DNA of 64,000 bases from an uncultured Campylobacter sp. (GTDB lineage: Bacteria > Campylobacterota > Campylobacteria > Campylobacterales > Campylobacteraceae). Positions 54,308 through 63,806 of this stretch are shown here, piece by piece. The notes beneath the pieces are model-generated. The model searched no databases. It saw only the letters and a program-made list of their open reading frames with translations, and was not told the DNA's origin. The stretch is from contig NZ_CALHGM010000032.1 in NCBI RefSeq assembly GCF_938030145.1, positions 1 to 64,000 on the forward strand. Direction: 5' to 3'. The position numbers and the translations under genes were made by a program. Every line of letters begins with the position of its first letter. The stretch's first letter is position 1.

Positions 54308-54581
54308 TGGAATTTAAAAAGAGAAATATTTCTTTCGCGCGCTTTTTAAATTTAGCTTTCAAATTTACTCTTCGTCGAATGAAAATGAATGAAAATCCAA
54401 GCTAAATTTTGGCAGAAGCGGCGCCTTGTATCGCGCACGGCGCCGGAAAAACCGAGCCGTATTAGTTGCAGAAGTGCGGATTTAAAGATCGCGATAGCTT
54501 ATAGCGACGCAGCTTTGTTTTTATGCTGCTACGGCGCGCCAGGATAAAGCGCCGAAATAAAATTTAAACAAAAGAGGTTTG

Positions 54582-54635
54582 ATGTTTTTTGATACAAAAT
54601 ACGATGAAAAAAGATCGCTAGCTTTAATCAGATGA
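54582..54635 (+). CDS. Possible 17-codon leader frame
   Basis: ATG 54582 with AAGAGG upstream encodes MFFDTKYDEKRSLALIR and stops in an ATGA overlap with the next gene at 54632. It may be a leader peptide coupling translation to the next gene, or chance. Confidence 0.3.
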   Translation: MFFDTKYDEKRSLALIR

Positions 54636-55170
54636 ATACGCTTTTAAGATGCGTGCTGCTGTTTTTTATCCTTGGCGCGGGCGCGGCGCTGTATATGTCC
54701 TACACCGCGGTGCTACCGTCTAGCCCAGAAGATTTGCAGACCATAGAGGGGCGCGTTATATATGTGCAAACAAATAAGAGCAGAGGGGCTAGTTACTATA
54801 GGTTAAATTTAGTGGATAGCGCGTTTAAACAGAGGCGTTTTTCTTTAGATGTTTTCGGTGCCGAGAATACGGATACAAGACCGCGATATACGATAAGGAC
54901 GTAAAAATTTGGTACCAAAGGATCGGGGGCGATACCGACCTTGCACGGCAGATCGCCCTTAAAGACGGGCAAATGGTTTTAAAATACGATTATGCTTTTG
55001 CAGCCAGGTTTTATTACGATACCATATCCGATTCCTATAGAATCACATATTTGAAATGGGGCGGCGGTGCGCTTGCGCTTTTGATCATTCAGATCGTTTT
55101 GACTCGGATAGCGAGGAGAAAATATCGCGCCAAATGGGGCTACTACGAAAAATCTACGAATAAAATTTAA
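54632..55170 (+). pseudogene. Two-helix membrane protein, frameshifted
   Basis: The first frame starts MNTLLRCVLLFFILGAGAAL with a membrane helix and ends at 54904 after VFGAENTDTRPRYTIRT. The next frame is open from before 54841 and reads EYGYKTAIYDKDVKIWYQRIG, then a second helix (GGGALALLIIQIVLTRIA) and a basic tail ending at 55170. A one-base deletion near 54,855-54,870 accounts for it. Combined length about 179 residues, with a soluble beta-rich middle between two helices, somewhat like DUF3592-type proteins. Function unknown. Confidence 0.55.
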
Positions 55171-55679
55171 AATCGCCGCCGCCGAATAAATTTAAGCAAA
55201 ATTTTGACCGGGTAAAATTTCGGATCGGCTTTTGCGCGCCGATTAAATTTACGCGTCCGCTGCGCCGCGAAATTTAAATCTTAATTTAAATAGCGAAATA
55301 GGAAAAGTGAAATCGAGGTTTAAATTTTACTTTTTAAAATTATTTTGAAAAACGGCGGGTAGAAATCAGAGTTTTATCACAGAATTTTGTTTTTGGCAAC
55401 TCTTGTGGGGAGCGACAAAAAAATGCGCTTTTTGCTTTTTTACTTGCGCGGTCAAAGGTGGCGCTTTAAATTTACTTGCCTTGAGACGGCGGTTTGGCTG
55501 TCGATGTAATCTTAGTCGCAAACTCATACTTTAAAATTTAACTGTAATGAAATGGTAGTGCGGCTTAAGCGTAAATTTTATCGTTGCGCCTAAGTTTTAC
55601 TTCGACGTCATGCGCGGTAAATTTATAAAATTTCACGCCGCGCCGCGTAGCAAAATCAGCTCGCAAATTTTCAAATATG
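55171..55679. other. Gap, AAATTT-rich, no gene supported
   Basis: About 510 bases with frequent AAATTTA and AAAATTTTAC cores and no supported gene. It separates the broken forward genes from proS on the reverse strand. Confidence 0.45.
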
Positions 55680-55714
55680 GCGGCAAAATTTAGCCCAAAT
55701 TTAGGGCTAAATTT
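55680..55714 (-). terminator. Terminator after proS
   Basis: An 11-base perfect stem AAATTTAGCCC / GGGCTAAATTT (55686-55714) with a 7-base loop, 10 bases after the proS stop. On the reverse strand it ends TAAATTTTG. Notably the stem is built from two AAATTT cores. Confidence 0.65.
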
Positions 55715-55724
55715 CACGTGCTTT

Positions 55725-57443
55725 CTAATTTTTCTCGGCTAATTTTTTCTCGATAAGCTTTAAAATTTCATCCGCGCTTACGCTCTGCCGCTTTAGGTCT
55801 GCACGGGTGATGAACTCGACGCTTCCTTCCGCTAGAGCTTTGCCCACGAGCACTGCGTACGGAAAGCCCATCAGCTCGAAGTCGTTCATCTTCACGCCGA
55901 AACGCTCCGCGCGATCGTCTAGCAGTACGCGAACGCCCAGTGCGCGGCACTGCTCGTACAGTTTCTCGGCAAATTCTACCGCAGCTGCGTCTTTGTGATT
56001 TGAGATGATGATCTCAAGCTCGAAAGGCGCCAGCTCGCGCGGCCAGATGCAGCCTCGCTCGTCATGGCTGCTTTCGATCGCCACGGCTATGAGTCGGCTT
56101 GCGCCGATGCCGTAGCAGCCCATGTAAAACGCACGAGCCTTGCCGTTTGCATCCAAAAATCGCGCCCCCATCGGCTCGGAATAGCGCGTGCCGAGCTGAA
56201 AGATATGGCCCACTTCGATGCCTTTTGTGATGCTAAGCTCGCCGCCGCAGCACGGACACGCGTCGCCTTCGCCCACGGCCGCGAGATCCGCAAAGCGCGA
56301 TTCGTTAAAATTTATCACGCTAGCGCCCACGTAGTGGTAATCCGGCTCGTTTGCGCCCGCGATCATCTCGCGCGCTCCTTTTAGCTCGGCGTCGATGTAA
56401 AATTTCACTCCCTCGCCGAGCCCGAAAGGTCCGCAAAAGCCCGCCGTAAAGCCAGCTCGTGCGATCTCCTCCTCGCTAGCATCGACTAGCTCCAGCGCGC
56501 CGCAGGCGTTTTGCGCCTTGGTCTCTTGCAGCTCGTCGCAGCCGCGGATAAAAAACGCTACGATCTCGCTGCGATCCTCGTATAGCGCTTTTTTGATCAC
56601 CGCTTTGATTGTATAGAATTTATCCACTTTGAAAAATTCCGCCACTGCGTCGATAGTTTTCATCGCGGGGGTTTTAAATTTCATCATACCGTCGGTTTCG
56701 GGCGCGGCGGCGTTCGTGGTTTTGGGAGTACGGCGCGCAGCCTCGATATTTGCGGCATACTCGCAGCGCTTGCACACGATGATATCGTCTTCGCCGTTGT
56801 TCGCTAGTACCATAAACTCCTTGCTGCCGCTGCCGCCGATCGCGCCGCTGTCCGCATCGACCGCACGGAAATTTAACCCAAGTCGCGTAAAGATCCGCGA
56901 GTACGCCTGCCTCATCACCTCAAACTCACGCTTCATATCCGCAGCGTCTGCGTGGAAGCTATAGCCATCTTTCATTATAAATTCGCGTCCGCGCAGAAGC
57001 CCGAAGCGAGGGCGCGCCTCGTCGCGGAATTTCGTATTGATCTGATAGATATTTAGCGGCAGCTGCTTATAACTCGTAATCTTATCCGCTACCATCAAAA
57101 CCGCTGCCTCCTCGTTAGTTGGGCTTAGCACGAAGTCGTTATCCTTGCGGTCTTTGAAGCGCAGCAGCTCCTTGCCGTATTTGGCGTAGCGACCGCTTTT
57201 TTTCCACGCATCCGCGGACGTCACGACGCTAAAAGATACCTCCTGCGCGCCCGCAGCGTCCATCTCCTGCCTGATGACGGCGCAGATCCGCTCCAGCACT
57301 ATCTTTCCTAGCGGCAAAAAATTATAAAGCCCGCTGCCCAGCTGCTCGATAAATCCCGCGCGGATCAAAAGCGCGTGGCTAGGTAGTACCGCGTCTCTAG
57401 GGGCCTCTTTTAGGCTCGGAGCGAAAAGCTTGCTAAATTTCAT
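55725..57443 (-). CDS. proS: Prolyl-tRNA synthetase
   Basis: 572 residues, bacterial type with an editing insertion. It charges tRNA-Pro. Class II motifs: motif 1 region [21 protein letters not shown], motif 2 [23 protein letters not shown] read in two parts, the INS editing domain (about 225-400), motif 3 [16 protein letters not shown], and the anticodon-binding domain from about 465 ([19 protein letters not shown]). AAAAAGGA precedes the ATG. It overlaps the end of hemA by 11 bases and is the last gene of the operon. Confidence 0.96.
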   Translation of the reverse strand: MKFSKLFAPSLKEAPRDAVLPSHALLIRAGFIEQLGSGLYNFLPLGKIVLERICAVIRQEMDAAGAQEVSFSVVTSADAWKKSGRYAKYGKELLRFKDRKDNDFVLSPTNEEAAVLMVADKITSYKQLPLNIYQINTKFRDEARPRFGLLRGREFIMKDGYSFHADAADMKREFEVMRQAYSRIFTRLGLNFRAVDADSGAIGGSGSKEFMVLANNGEDDIIVCKRCEYAANIEAARRTPKTTNAAAPETDGMMKFKTPAMKTIDAVAEFFKVDKFYTIKAVIKKALYEDRSEIVAFFIRGCDELQETKAQNACGALELVDASEEEIARAGFTAGFCGPFGLGEGVKFYIDAELKGAREMIAGANEPDYHYVGASVINFNESRFADLAAVGEGDACPCCGGELSITKGIEVGHIFQLGTRYSEPMGARFLDANGKARAFYMGCYGIGASRLIAVAIESSHDERGCIWPRELAPFELEIIISNHKDAAAVEFAEKLYEQCRALGVRVLLDDRAERFGVKMNDFELMGFPYAVLVGKALAEGSVEFITRADLKRQSVSADEILKLIEKKLAEKN

Positions 57444-58896
57444 TCTGTCTGTCCTTTTTCTCGTTTTCTTGATTTAAAAATTTTTCGTAGTTTTCTTGCA
57501 GTTCAAAAATTTCGACCAGCGCGTTTACCGTGCCGCCCTCATCGTCCGCTTCGCCAAGGTTTTTTAAATTTACCGTCGGAGCGTGCAGAAACGCTTTAAA
57601 AACCTGATGGATCAGTTTGCGCGCTTCTTCCGCATCGCTGTGTTTTAGATAGCCCTTTTTAAGCGCCTTGGCTAGCTCCAGCTCAGCTACTTGTTTCGCG
57701 CTTTGGCGCAAAGCCTTGATGATCGGCGTGGATGCAGCCGCCTTGAGCCATTTGAAAAACTCGTTCGTGAATTTTGCCACGATCGAGTAAGCGATCTGCG
57801 CCTGCTCCTCGCGAAGCAGCAAATTTTTCTTTACGATTTCCTCCAGATCATCGACGCTGTAAACTTCAATATCCTCGCTCTGGCTAAGCTCCACGTCGCG
57901 CGGCACGGCGATATCGAAAAAATATCGCTTAAAGCTTTTGGGCTCAAGCAAGCTATCGGTAATGATCGGCTCTTGCGAGCCCGTGGCGCTGAAAAACAAG
58001 CTCGCAGAGTTTAGATATTTTTTCAGATTATCCAACGCGTCGGTCTTGATGCGAGCCGCGCAGCTGCTCGCGCCGCCGTTTGAGTCTGCTTCCGCGCAGT
58101 TTAAAGCTGCGCCGGCGTCTAAATTTACGCCACACTTCGCGCTTGCGTTATTTAGATTAACATCCGCGCGATTTAAATCCGCACTATTTTCCGAATTTGC
58201 GCCGGACTCCGCGCTGATCAAAGAATCCGCTAGCCTTCGCGCGCCGGCTAAATTTCGATTTAGAATTGTAATATTCGCGCCGCTTGCGAGCAGGTGTTTA
58301 CACGCTAGCTCGCTCATCTCCCCCGCGCCCACTACCACGGCGTTTACGCCATGCAAGGAGCCTAACTTTTCCTTTGCCATCGCCACGGCGACGCTTGAGA
58401 CCGAGATCGGATTTTTTGAAATTTCGGTCTGGTTGCGGATACGCGCCGCGCATTTTAGCGCTTCGTCTATCGCTCTTGCGATCTGCGCGCCCGCGTGGGC
58501 GTTTTGTTTGGCAAATTTAAAGGCGTCTTTGAGCTGGCCTACGATCTGCGTCTCGCCCACTACGAGGCTATCAAGAGATGCTGCGACGGCGAAAAGGTGG
58601 TGTATTGCGCCGTAATCCTCGTAAATATCGGCGCGCTCGGCTAGCTCGTCGTAGCTCACGCCGCTTACGCGTGAAAGCGCTAAAAGCACGAATTTGCTAG
58701 CCGCTTTGAAGTCGTCCACCGCGGTAAAAATTTCTACGCGGTTGCAGGTGCTTAGCACCAAGCACTCCTCTATTGCGGAGTTTGAAGCCAAAAGGCGCAA
58801 AATTTCTTTCTTGCGCACGTCGTTTGAAAACGAAAGTTTCTCGCGAACCGTGATGTCCGTGTTTTTATGGGTGAAGCTCACGCTCATATACGCCAT
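57433..58896 (-). CDS. hemA: Glutamyl-tRNA reductase with an in-frame insertion
   Basis: 487 residues from ATG 58896, about 55-60 longer than usual. It reduces glutamyl-tRNA-Glu to glutamate-1-semialdehyde, the first committed step of haem synthesis. Catalytic Cys51 in [16 protein letters not shown] domain [15 protein letters not shown]; dimerisation helices at the C-terminus. Residues near 228-285 (DNA about 58050-58216) are a low-complexity stretch of Asn, Ala, Asp and Ser ([20 protein letters not shown] ... [11 protein letters not shown]) inserted within the NADPH domain. Its DNA is rich in ATTTAAAT and CTAAATTTACG words. GGGAG precedes the ATG; start and upstream stop overlap (TGATG). Confidence 0.95.
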   Translation of the reverse strand: MAYMSVSFTHKNTDITVREKLSFSNDVRKKEILRLLASNSAIEECLVLSTCNRVEIFTAVDDFKAASKFVLLALSRVSGVSYDELAERADIYEDYGAIHHLFAVAASLDSLVVGETQIVGQLKDAFKFAKQNAHAGAQIARAIDEALKCAARIRNQTEISKNPISVSSVAVAMAKEKLGSLHGVNAVVVGAGEMSELACKHLLASGANITILNRNLAGARRLADSLISAESGANSENSADLNRADVNLNNASAKCGVNLDAGAALNCAEADSNGGASSCAARIKTDALDNLKKYLNSASLFFSATGSQEPIITDSLLEPKSFKRYFFDIAVPRDVELSQSEDIEVYSVDDLEEIVKKNLLLREEQAQIAYSIVAKFTNEFFKWLKAAASTPIIKALRQSAKQVAELELAKALKKGYLKHSDAEEARKLIHQVFKAFLHAPTVNLKNLGEADDEGGTVNALVEIFELQENYEKFLNQENEKKDRQNEI

Positions 58897-59888
58897 CAAA
58901 ACTCCCTATCTATCATATCTCGCACGATTTGCTCCAGCTTGTCGTTTTTAAATTCCACTACTGCTTCGAGCGCCTTCTGCCCGTAGGCGCGAGCTTCGTT
59001 TATACAGCGCTCGATGATGCCGTGCTCGCTAAATTTTGCTTTTATCCATGAAATTTCACTCTCGCGTAGCTGTTTTTTAAAAAACGATTTTAGCTTTTGC
59101 CGTCCGGAATCATCTAAATTTTCGTATAAATAGATGTAGGGCAGGGTGGTTTTACCCTCTGCAAAATCGCTCAAGCTCGGCTTGCCGAGCGCTTCTGAGC
59201 TTTGCGTCACGTCTAAAATATCGTCGATGATCTGAAAGGCAAGCCCAAGGTTTTTGCCGTATTCGCCGAATTTTGCGCTCGCGCTTGAAATTTTATCATG
59301 ATCTTTCGCGGCTTTCGGATTCCTGTCCTCGTTTTTTGCGCCGTTAATATCTGAAATTTCGCCGCGATTTTCCGCGCCGCCGAATTTTAAAAACGCCCCG
59401 CAGCGCGCGACTTCTTCGATCAAAGCGGAGGTTTTTAGATAGATCATCTGCAGATATTTGCTCGCATCGTCGTTAAAATCATTGCTTAAGCTCACGTCCA
59501 TCAGCTCGCCCACGGCTAGTTTCGTGACAGCGCCCGAAAGCGCGGCGGCGATGCGGCTTTCAAATTTAGAAAGCTCGAAGTATGCCTTGGAATAGAGTAT
59601 GTCGCCCAGCATCACGGCGTTTTTGGAGCCGTAAGTGGCGTTGATCGAGGGTTTGCCGCGGCGCACCGAGCTTTCGTCGATGACGTCGTCGTGCAGCAGG
59701 CTCGCAGCTTGAATGAGCTCGATGATCGCGCACAGACGCAGCGATTTTTCATCTTTTTGCGCGATGTTTAGCAGCAGCTTGGAGCGCAGTTTTTTGCCGG
59801 GGCTTAGCCTGTCAAACATCTCGTTAGCGGGCTCGTAGCCGCAGTCTGCGATGAAGCTTTTCATAATTAAATCAATTTGATCTAGCAT
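58896..59888 (-). CDS. ispB: Trans-polyprenyl diphosphate synthase with an in-frame insertion
   Basis: 330 residues. The two Asp-rich motifs are DDVID (LLHDDVIDESSVRRG) and DDILD (QIIDDILDVT). It elongates farnesyl diphosphate to the octaprenyl-range side chain of quinones (chain length not readable). Residues about 168-205 (DNA about 59275-59385) are an Asn/Asp/Lys/Ser-rich stretch (AENRGEISDINGAKNEDRN ... DHDKISSA) inserted between FLKFGGA and KFGEYGKNLGLAFQ. The same gene in other Campylobacter is near 297 residues. Overlaps hemA by one base; its start is 2 bases from the DUF2018 stop. Confidence 0.9.
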   Translation of the reverse strand: MLDQIDLIMKSFIADCGYEPANEMFDRLSPGKKLRSKLLLNIAQKDEKSLRLCAIIELIQAASLLHDDVIDESSVRRGKPSINATYGSKNAVMLGDILYSKAYFELSKFESRIAAALSGAVTKLAVGELMDVSLSNDFNDDASKYLQMIYLKTSALIEEVARCGAFLKFGGAENRGEISDINGAKNEDRNPKAAKDHDKISSASAKFGEYGKNLGLAFQIIDDILDVTQSSEALGKPSLSDFAEGKTTLPYIYLYENLDDSGRQKLKSFFKKQLRESEISWIKAKFSEHGIIERCINEARAYGQKALEAVVEFKNDKLEQIVRDMIDREF

Positions 59889-59889
59889 T

Positions 59890-60135
59890 TTACTCGTCGT
59901 TGCTTAGGATATTTCCGCTTATTTGCAAAAATTTGTCGTTTAGCTCGTCTTGTAGATCCTGCTGCGCAATGAAGCTTTCGATCTCTCGCTCGCTAATGCC
60001 GCGCGCTTCGCAGAGCCGCTCACAGGCGATTAGGCGGATTAGAGCTTCTTCGATTTCGTTTTGCACCAAAGTAGGGCTTGCAGTGGATAAAATTTCAAAA
60101 AATTTCTCTCTTGGGCTGCCTTCAAAAATATCCAT
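59890..60135 (-). CDS. DUF2018 family protein
   Basis: 81 residues, all helical (MDIFEGSPREKFFEIL, EIEEALIRLIACERLC, SEREIESFIAQQDLQDELND). It matches DUF2018, a Campylobacter/Helicobacter family that includes H. pylori HP0242, whose structure is a knotted helical dimer. Function unknown. AAGGAAGG precedes the ATG. Its fixed place upstream of the prenyl synthase, hemA and proS matches C. jejuni, which supports the organism call. Confidence 0.85.
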   Translation of the reverse strand: MDIFEGSPREKFFEILSTASPTLVQNEIEEALIRLIACERLCEARGISEREIESFIAQQDLQDELNDKFLQISGNILSNDE

Positions 60136-61071
60136 TTACCTTCCTTAAAATTTCGCGATTATAGCAAATGTAAAATTTAATTTAGGTTAGGGCGCGGCAA
60201 ACTATCGGGGGCTTTTAAACATGAGTAATTACGCAGATTTTGCACTTGCGTGCGGTAAATTTTAAGCTTAAGCGCGGGATTTTGGGCTTTGAATCTCATA
60301 AATTTTAAAATTTTATTTATTTGCGAGATAGGCAGAGCGAGCGGAATTTAAAAATTTAATCTTGGTCGCGTGGCTGATTAAACGCGAAGCTTTGCAGAAG
60401 GTGGAATTTTAAATTTATAGATAAGCAGCTTTATTTTTTTTGCGGAAATTTTAAAATTTTGTGGCGCGGGTGAAATTTTAGATTTCTTGTGAGCGGACAG
60501 AATTTCGCTTTGCTTGAGCGGTAAAATTCTTGGATTTCGCGTAGGTGGAGAGGATTTTGGCTTTGCTTGTGCGGTAAAATCTTTATTTCTGAGCGGCGGA
60601 TAAATTCTACTTATGCAAAATCTACTCGCGTGCATAACACAGATCAGGCTTTTTAAAATTTTAAAATTCCGCCGCTTTGCGAGAATTTGAAATTTCATGG
60701 ACGCGGTAGAATGCTAAAATCGCGTTTGGCATTAAATTTTTAAACTATAATTTTGAGGCAAATTTTAAATTAATCTGCGAGAGTATCTCTAAATTTAGAA
60801 TTCCGCCACCTTTTACAGATAGAATTTCATTTTTAGCGCAGATAAAATCGCGCACCACAAGAGCTACTTTTAAAATTTTAAATTCCACTCGCGCAGATGA
60901 AATTTCGGTTTTTGTGCTGGCGGAATTTTTCGCGCAAGGATCACTTTTAAATTTTAATTTCGCTTACGTTGCGCACGAGGATGGAATTTGCTCTGTTTTA
61001 GGAGCCTAAAACGCGATTTTGCCATGCTGCAATACTGCTTTTAATTTAGCTATGCCTAAAAACCAGGCTGC
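60136..61071. repeat. 0.9-kb gap of quasi-tandem AAATTT-type repeats
   Basis: No gene supported; a 106-codon reverse frame (60378-60698) is a by-product of the repeats. At about 60,498-60,600 two imperfect copies of a roughly 50-base unit share the core GCTTTGCTTGxGCGGTAAAAT, and the surrounding DNA repeats GCGGTAGAAT, GCGGAATTTT and GTGAAATTTTAGATTTC. This is the longest run of the filler in the window. Confidence 0.55.
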
Positions 61072-61983
61072 TTAAATTCCGCCGATGATTTCGCGCGCTT
61101 GCGCGATGCTTAGGGCATTGCAGCTTAGTTCGCTAGGCTCGCCAAACCCCCAGCATACCTGCAAATACTCAAGTTTTGCGCCTCTTAGATCTGCCAAGTT
61201 TGCCTGAAAACATCGCGTTGCCGCAGTTTGTGAGTCTTCCGTCGCTTCTGTTTTTGCGGAAATTTTAGCGCCTTTAAAGCTTAGTGTTGCCACCCCGTCA
61301 GCGTCCGAGTCGTTAGGGCGGAATTTTTCATCCGCGTTAAGATTTTTGCCGCAAGAGTTTAAGCCCTCGCTAGTGCTGAAATTCTCTCTACTCGTGTCAC
61401 GGCTAGCATTTAAGCTCTCGCCGTCATTGCCGCCTTGAAATTCTAAATTTTGTAAGAATTCCGCGCCACGGAGTGCAGCTAGTTCATCTTTTTTGCTGTC
61501 GCCCAAAAAAATCGCGTTTTTGTGCGGCGAGCGCGATATTACGTGTAGCAGCATCGTAGGGTTGGGTTTTGATGGCATCTGCTCGTTCGCGCCTACGACC
61601 AGATCAAATAGCCTGCGCACGCCCGTTTTTTCTAAGATCGCGCTTAGGGTATAGGAAGGCGCATTGGAGGCGACTGCGAGAAAAAATCCTGCTTTTTTGC
61701 ACGAGTGCAAAAGATCTTCGATACCCTCGTAAAGCACGGCAAAATCGCGGTAATTGCTTACGAATTCTTTTTCAAAAAACGCAAGCTCTTCGGCGCTCGC
61801 TTCGGTTTTGCCGTAAAATTCCAAAAAGGCGTTTTTGCTTGGATCGTTGATGGTGTGGACGATGAAATTCTTTTGCAGCGGTGCTAGATCGTAGAGCTCG
61901 CGGCGAGTGTTATTGACGCTGATTTCGATCGCGCGCGAAGAGTCAAGCAGCGTGCCATCCATATCAAAAATCACGGTTTTCAT
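61072..61983 (-). CDS. HAD-family hydrolase with a large in-frame insertion
   Basis: 303 residues, against about 215 for relatives. Motif I DMDGTLLDSSRAIE (Asp nucleophile near residue 7), motif II AVASNA, motif III lysine in MPSKPNP, motif IV FLGDSKKDELAALRG. It is the phosphoglycolate phosphatase-like group; substrate unknown. After motif IV come about 90 residues (DNA about 61190-61460) of Ser/Asn/Asp/Thr-rich low complexity (GESLNASRDTSRENFST ... TEATEDSQ), then LEYLQVCWGFGEPSEL, which should directly follow. The start abuts the preceding stop (TAGATG). Confidence 0.85.
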   Translation of the reverse strand: MKTVIFDMDGTLLDSSRAIEISVNNTRRELYDLAPLQKNFIVHTINDPSKNAFLEFYGKTEASAEELAFFEKEFVSNYRDFAVLYEGIEDLLHSCKKAGFFLAVASNAPSYTLSAILEKTGVRRLFDLVVGANEQMPSKPNPTMLLHVISRSPHKNAIFLGDSKKDELAALRGAEFLQNLEFQGGNDGESLNASRDTSRENFSTSEGLNSCGKNLNADEKFRPNDSDADGVATLSFKGAKISAKTEATEDSQTAATRCFQANLADLRGAKLEYLQVCWGFGEPSELSCNALSIAQAREIIGGI

Positions 61984-62340
61984 CTAATAATCCTTTAAAA
62001 AATCGATTTTGTGCTTGTCTTTTTTGTAACTCTTATTATTTTTGAGCTTTTGCAGAGTGTTTGCTTCATGCTGTAGCGCTGATCTAAACGCGGCATCGTT
62101 GATCTGTCCTGCCTCGCTAGCATCAAGGACGTTTTTAGCAAAGCTCTCAAGCGCCTTGGTGTAGGGACTATCGAGATTCGTAGCGGCCGCTTTAGATAAA
62201 ATTTCATAGTTTTTAGCTATTCGCTTCGCAAAAAGCTCTGCGTCGAAATCCTCGCGCTTTAGCAGTGCTACGGCGGATTTTACGAAGCGCTCTAATGCGC
62301 GGATATATTTAACGCGCTCATCTTTTTCTTTGATTTGCAT
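61984..62340 (-). CDS. Hypothetical helical protein
   Basis: 118 residues, soluble, charged and almost entirely helical (KYIRALERFVKSAVALL, FAKRIAKNYEILSKAA). The basic C-terminus has NNKSYKKDKHKIDFLKDY. AAGGAAAAA precedes the ATG. Its stop directly abuts the HAD hydrolase ATG, whose ribosome site lies within this gene, so the two are one operon. No family recognised. Confidence 0.7.
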   Translation of the reverse strand: MQIKEKDERVKYIRALERFVKSAVALLKREDFDAELFAKRIAKNYEILSKAAATNLDSPYTKALESFAKNVLDASEAGQINDAAFRSALQHEANTLQKLKNNKSYKKDKHKIDFLKDY

Positions 62341-62478
62341 GATTTTTCCTTAATTAAAGCGCGCATTATAGCAAAATTCGAAATTTTGGCAAAATTACGC
62401 ATATTGTAAAACTATATTTTAATAACATTTTTTCTATAAATCCTGTATTATAGGCATTTTAAAATCATATAAAAATAC

Positions 62479-62507
62479 TTGACTTTATTTTAAAATTTAG
62501 CTATTAT
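62479..62507 (+). promoter_or_regulatory. Sigma-70 promoter of metY
   Basis: TTGACT (62479-62484), 17 bases, TATTAT (62502-62507); 28 bases before the ATG. The spacer contains AAATTT. No terminator-antiterminator or methionine-sensing riboswitch is apparent. Confidence 0.75.
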
Positions 62508-62534
62508 TCGCCAAATTTTTTACAAAGGACGAAA

Positions 62535-63806
62535 ATGCAAAAAGAAACCCTCGCAACTCACTTCGGTTACGACTCCGTCGCAGGCTACGGCACGATGGCA
62601 GTTCCCATTTATCAAAGCACCGCGTTTAACTTCGGTTCTAGCAAAAAGGCCGCCGATCGCTTCGCGCTGCGTGATCTAGGGCCGATTTATGGGCGTTTGA
62701 CAAATCCTACTACTGATGTTTTTGAGGCGCGACTTGCGGCGCTGGAAAACGGCAAAGCTGCAATCGCGGTCTCTAGCGGGCAGGCAGCGATATTTTTTGC
62801 GGTGGCAAATTTAGCCGCAGCGGGCGAAAATATCATCATCGCCGAGAAAATTTACGGCGGCGCGACTACGCTTTTGGCACATACGATCAAGCGTTTCGGC
62901 ATCGAGGCTAGGGTTTTTGACTCCGAAACGGCAGATAATTTGGAAGGTTTAATCGATGATAAAACTAGAGCGATCTTTTTCGAGACGCTTTCAAATCCTC
63001 AAATTTCAGTTGCAAATACCGCTAAAATCGCTACAATCGCAAATAAGCACGGCGTAGTAACGATTGCGGATAACACGATCCCAAGTCCTGCGCTTTACAA
63101 TCCGCTTGATGACGGCGCCGATGTCGTAATCCACAGCGCGAGTAAATATATAAGCGGACAGGGACTTAGCATCGCGGGCGCGGTCGTTTCGAGCAATGGG
63201 TTAAATTCCAAACTCAAAGGCAATCCGCGTTACGCACATTTCAACGAACCTGATGAGAGCTATCACGGCTTAGTTTATGCAGATTTAGTAGATAATTTCG
63301 ACATTTACACGCTTAGGATTCGCTTGTCCCTGCTTCGCGATATTGGTGCGACGCTATCGCCGTTTAACGCGTTTCAGCTCATCCAGGGGCTTGAAACACT
63401 GCCGCTTCGCATGCAAAAACACTCGCAAAATGCATTAAAGATAGCAGAATTTTTGCAAAATCATCCGAAGGTAAAGCAGGTCAATTATCCGGGGCTTGCA
63501 AGCTCGCCGTTTAATGTCGCGATTAAAGCGAAATTTAAAAACGGCTATGCAAGCAGTCTGATGAGCTTCATCGTAGATAGCGAAGAAACAGCGCTAAAGG
63601 CGGTTAGTAAGGTTAAAATTTTCTCCGTCGTAGCAAATATCGGCGATACGAAGTCGATCATCACTCATCCTGCGAGCACGACGCATTCGCAGCTAAACGA
63701 GGAGCAGCTAAACCGCGCTGGCGTGCCTGCGAGCCTAATCCGCCTAAGCGTGGGTATAGAGGATGCGAACGATTTGATTTCTGATCTTAGTGAGGCACTG
63801 AAATAA
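62535..63806 (+). CDS. metY: O-acetylhomoserine sulfhydrylase (aminocarboxypropyltransferase)
   Basis: 423 residues, the length typical of MetY. PLP lysine K204 in VVIHSASKYISGQG. Other Cys/Met-metabolism PLP motifs: PIYQSTAFNFGS, YGRLTNPTTDVFEARLAALE, SSGQAAIFFAVANL and AGENIIIAEKIYGG; the C-terminus has KSIITHPASTTHSQL. Reaction: O-acetylhomoserine plus sulfide to homocysteine plus acetate, direct sulfhydrylation for methionine synthesis. AAAGGA precedes the ATG. Its stop overlaps the start of an Rrf2 regulator gene. Confidence 0.93.
   Translation: MQKETLATHFGYDSVAGYGTMAVPIYQSTAFNFGSSKKAADRFALRDLGPIYGRLTNPTTDVFEARLAALENGKAAIAVSSGQAAIFFAVANLAAAGENIIIAEKIYGGATTLLAHTIKRFGIEARVFDSETADNLEGLIDDKTRAIFFETLSNPQISVANTAKIATIANKHGVVTIADNTIPSPALYNPLDDGADVVIHSASKYISGQGLSIAGAVVSSNGLNSKLKGNPRYAHFNEPDESYHGLVYADLVDNFDIYTLRIRLSLLRDIGATLSPFNAFQLIQGLETLPLRMQKHSQNALKIAEFLQNHPKVKQVNYPGLASSPFNVAIKAKFKNGYASSLMSFIVDSEETALKAVSKVKIFSVVANIGDTKSIITHPASTTHSQLNEEQLNRAGVPASLIRLSVGIEDANDLISDLSEALK

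Noticed and set aside
57938..58615. 225-codon forward frame opposite hemA
   Set aside because: Fully antisense to hemA, whose motifs are unambiguous; Ala/Ser/Phe-rich shadow typical of high-GC antisense frames.
60378..60698. 106-codon reverse frame in the AAATTT-rich gap
   Set aside because: Product repeats ILP/KIS/KNF-like words that come directly from the DNA repeats; no ribosome site.
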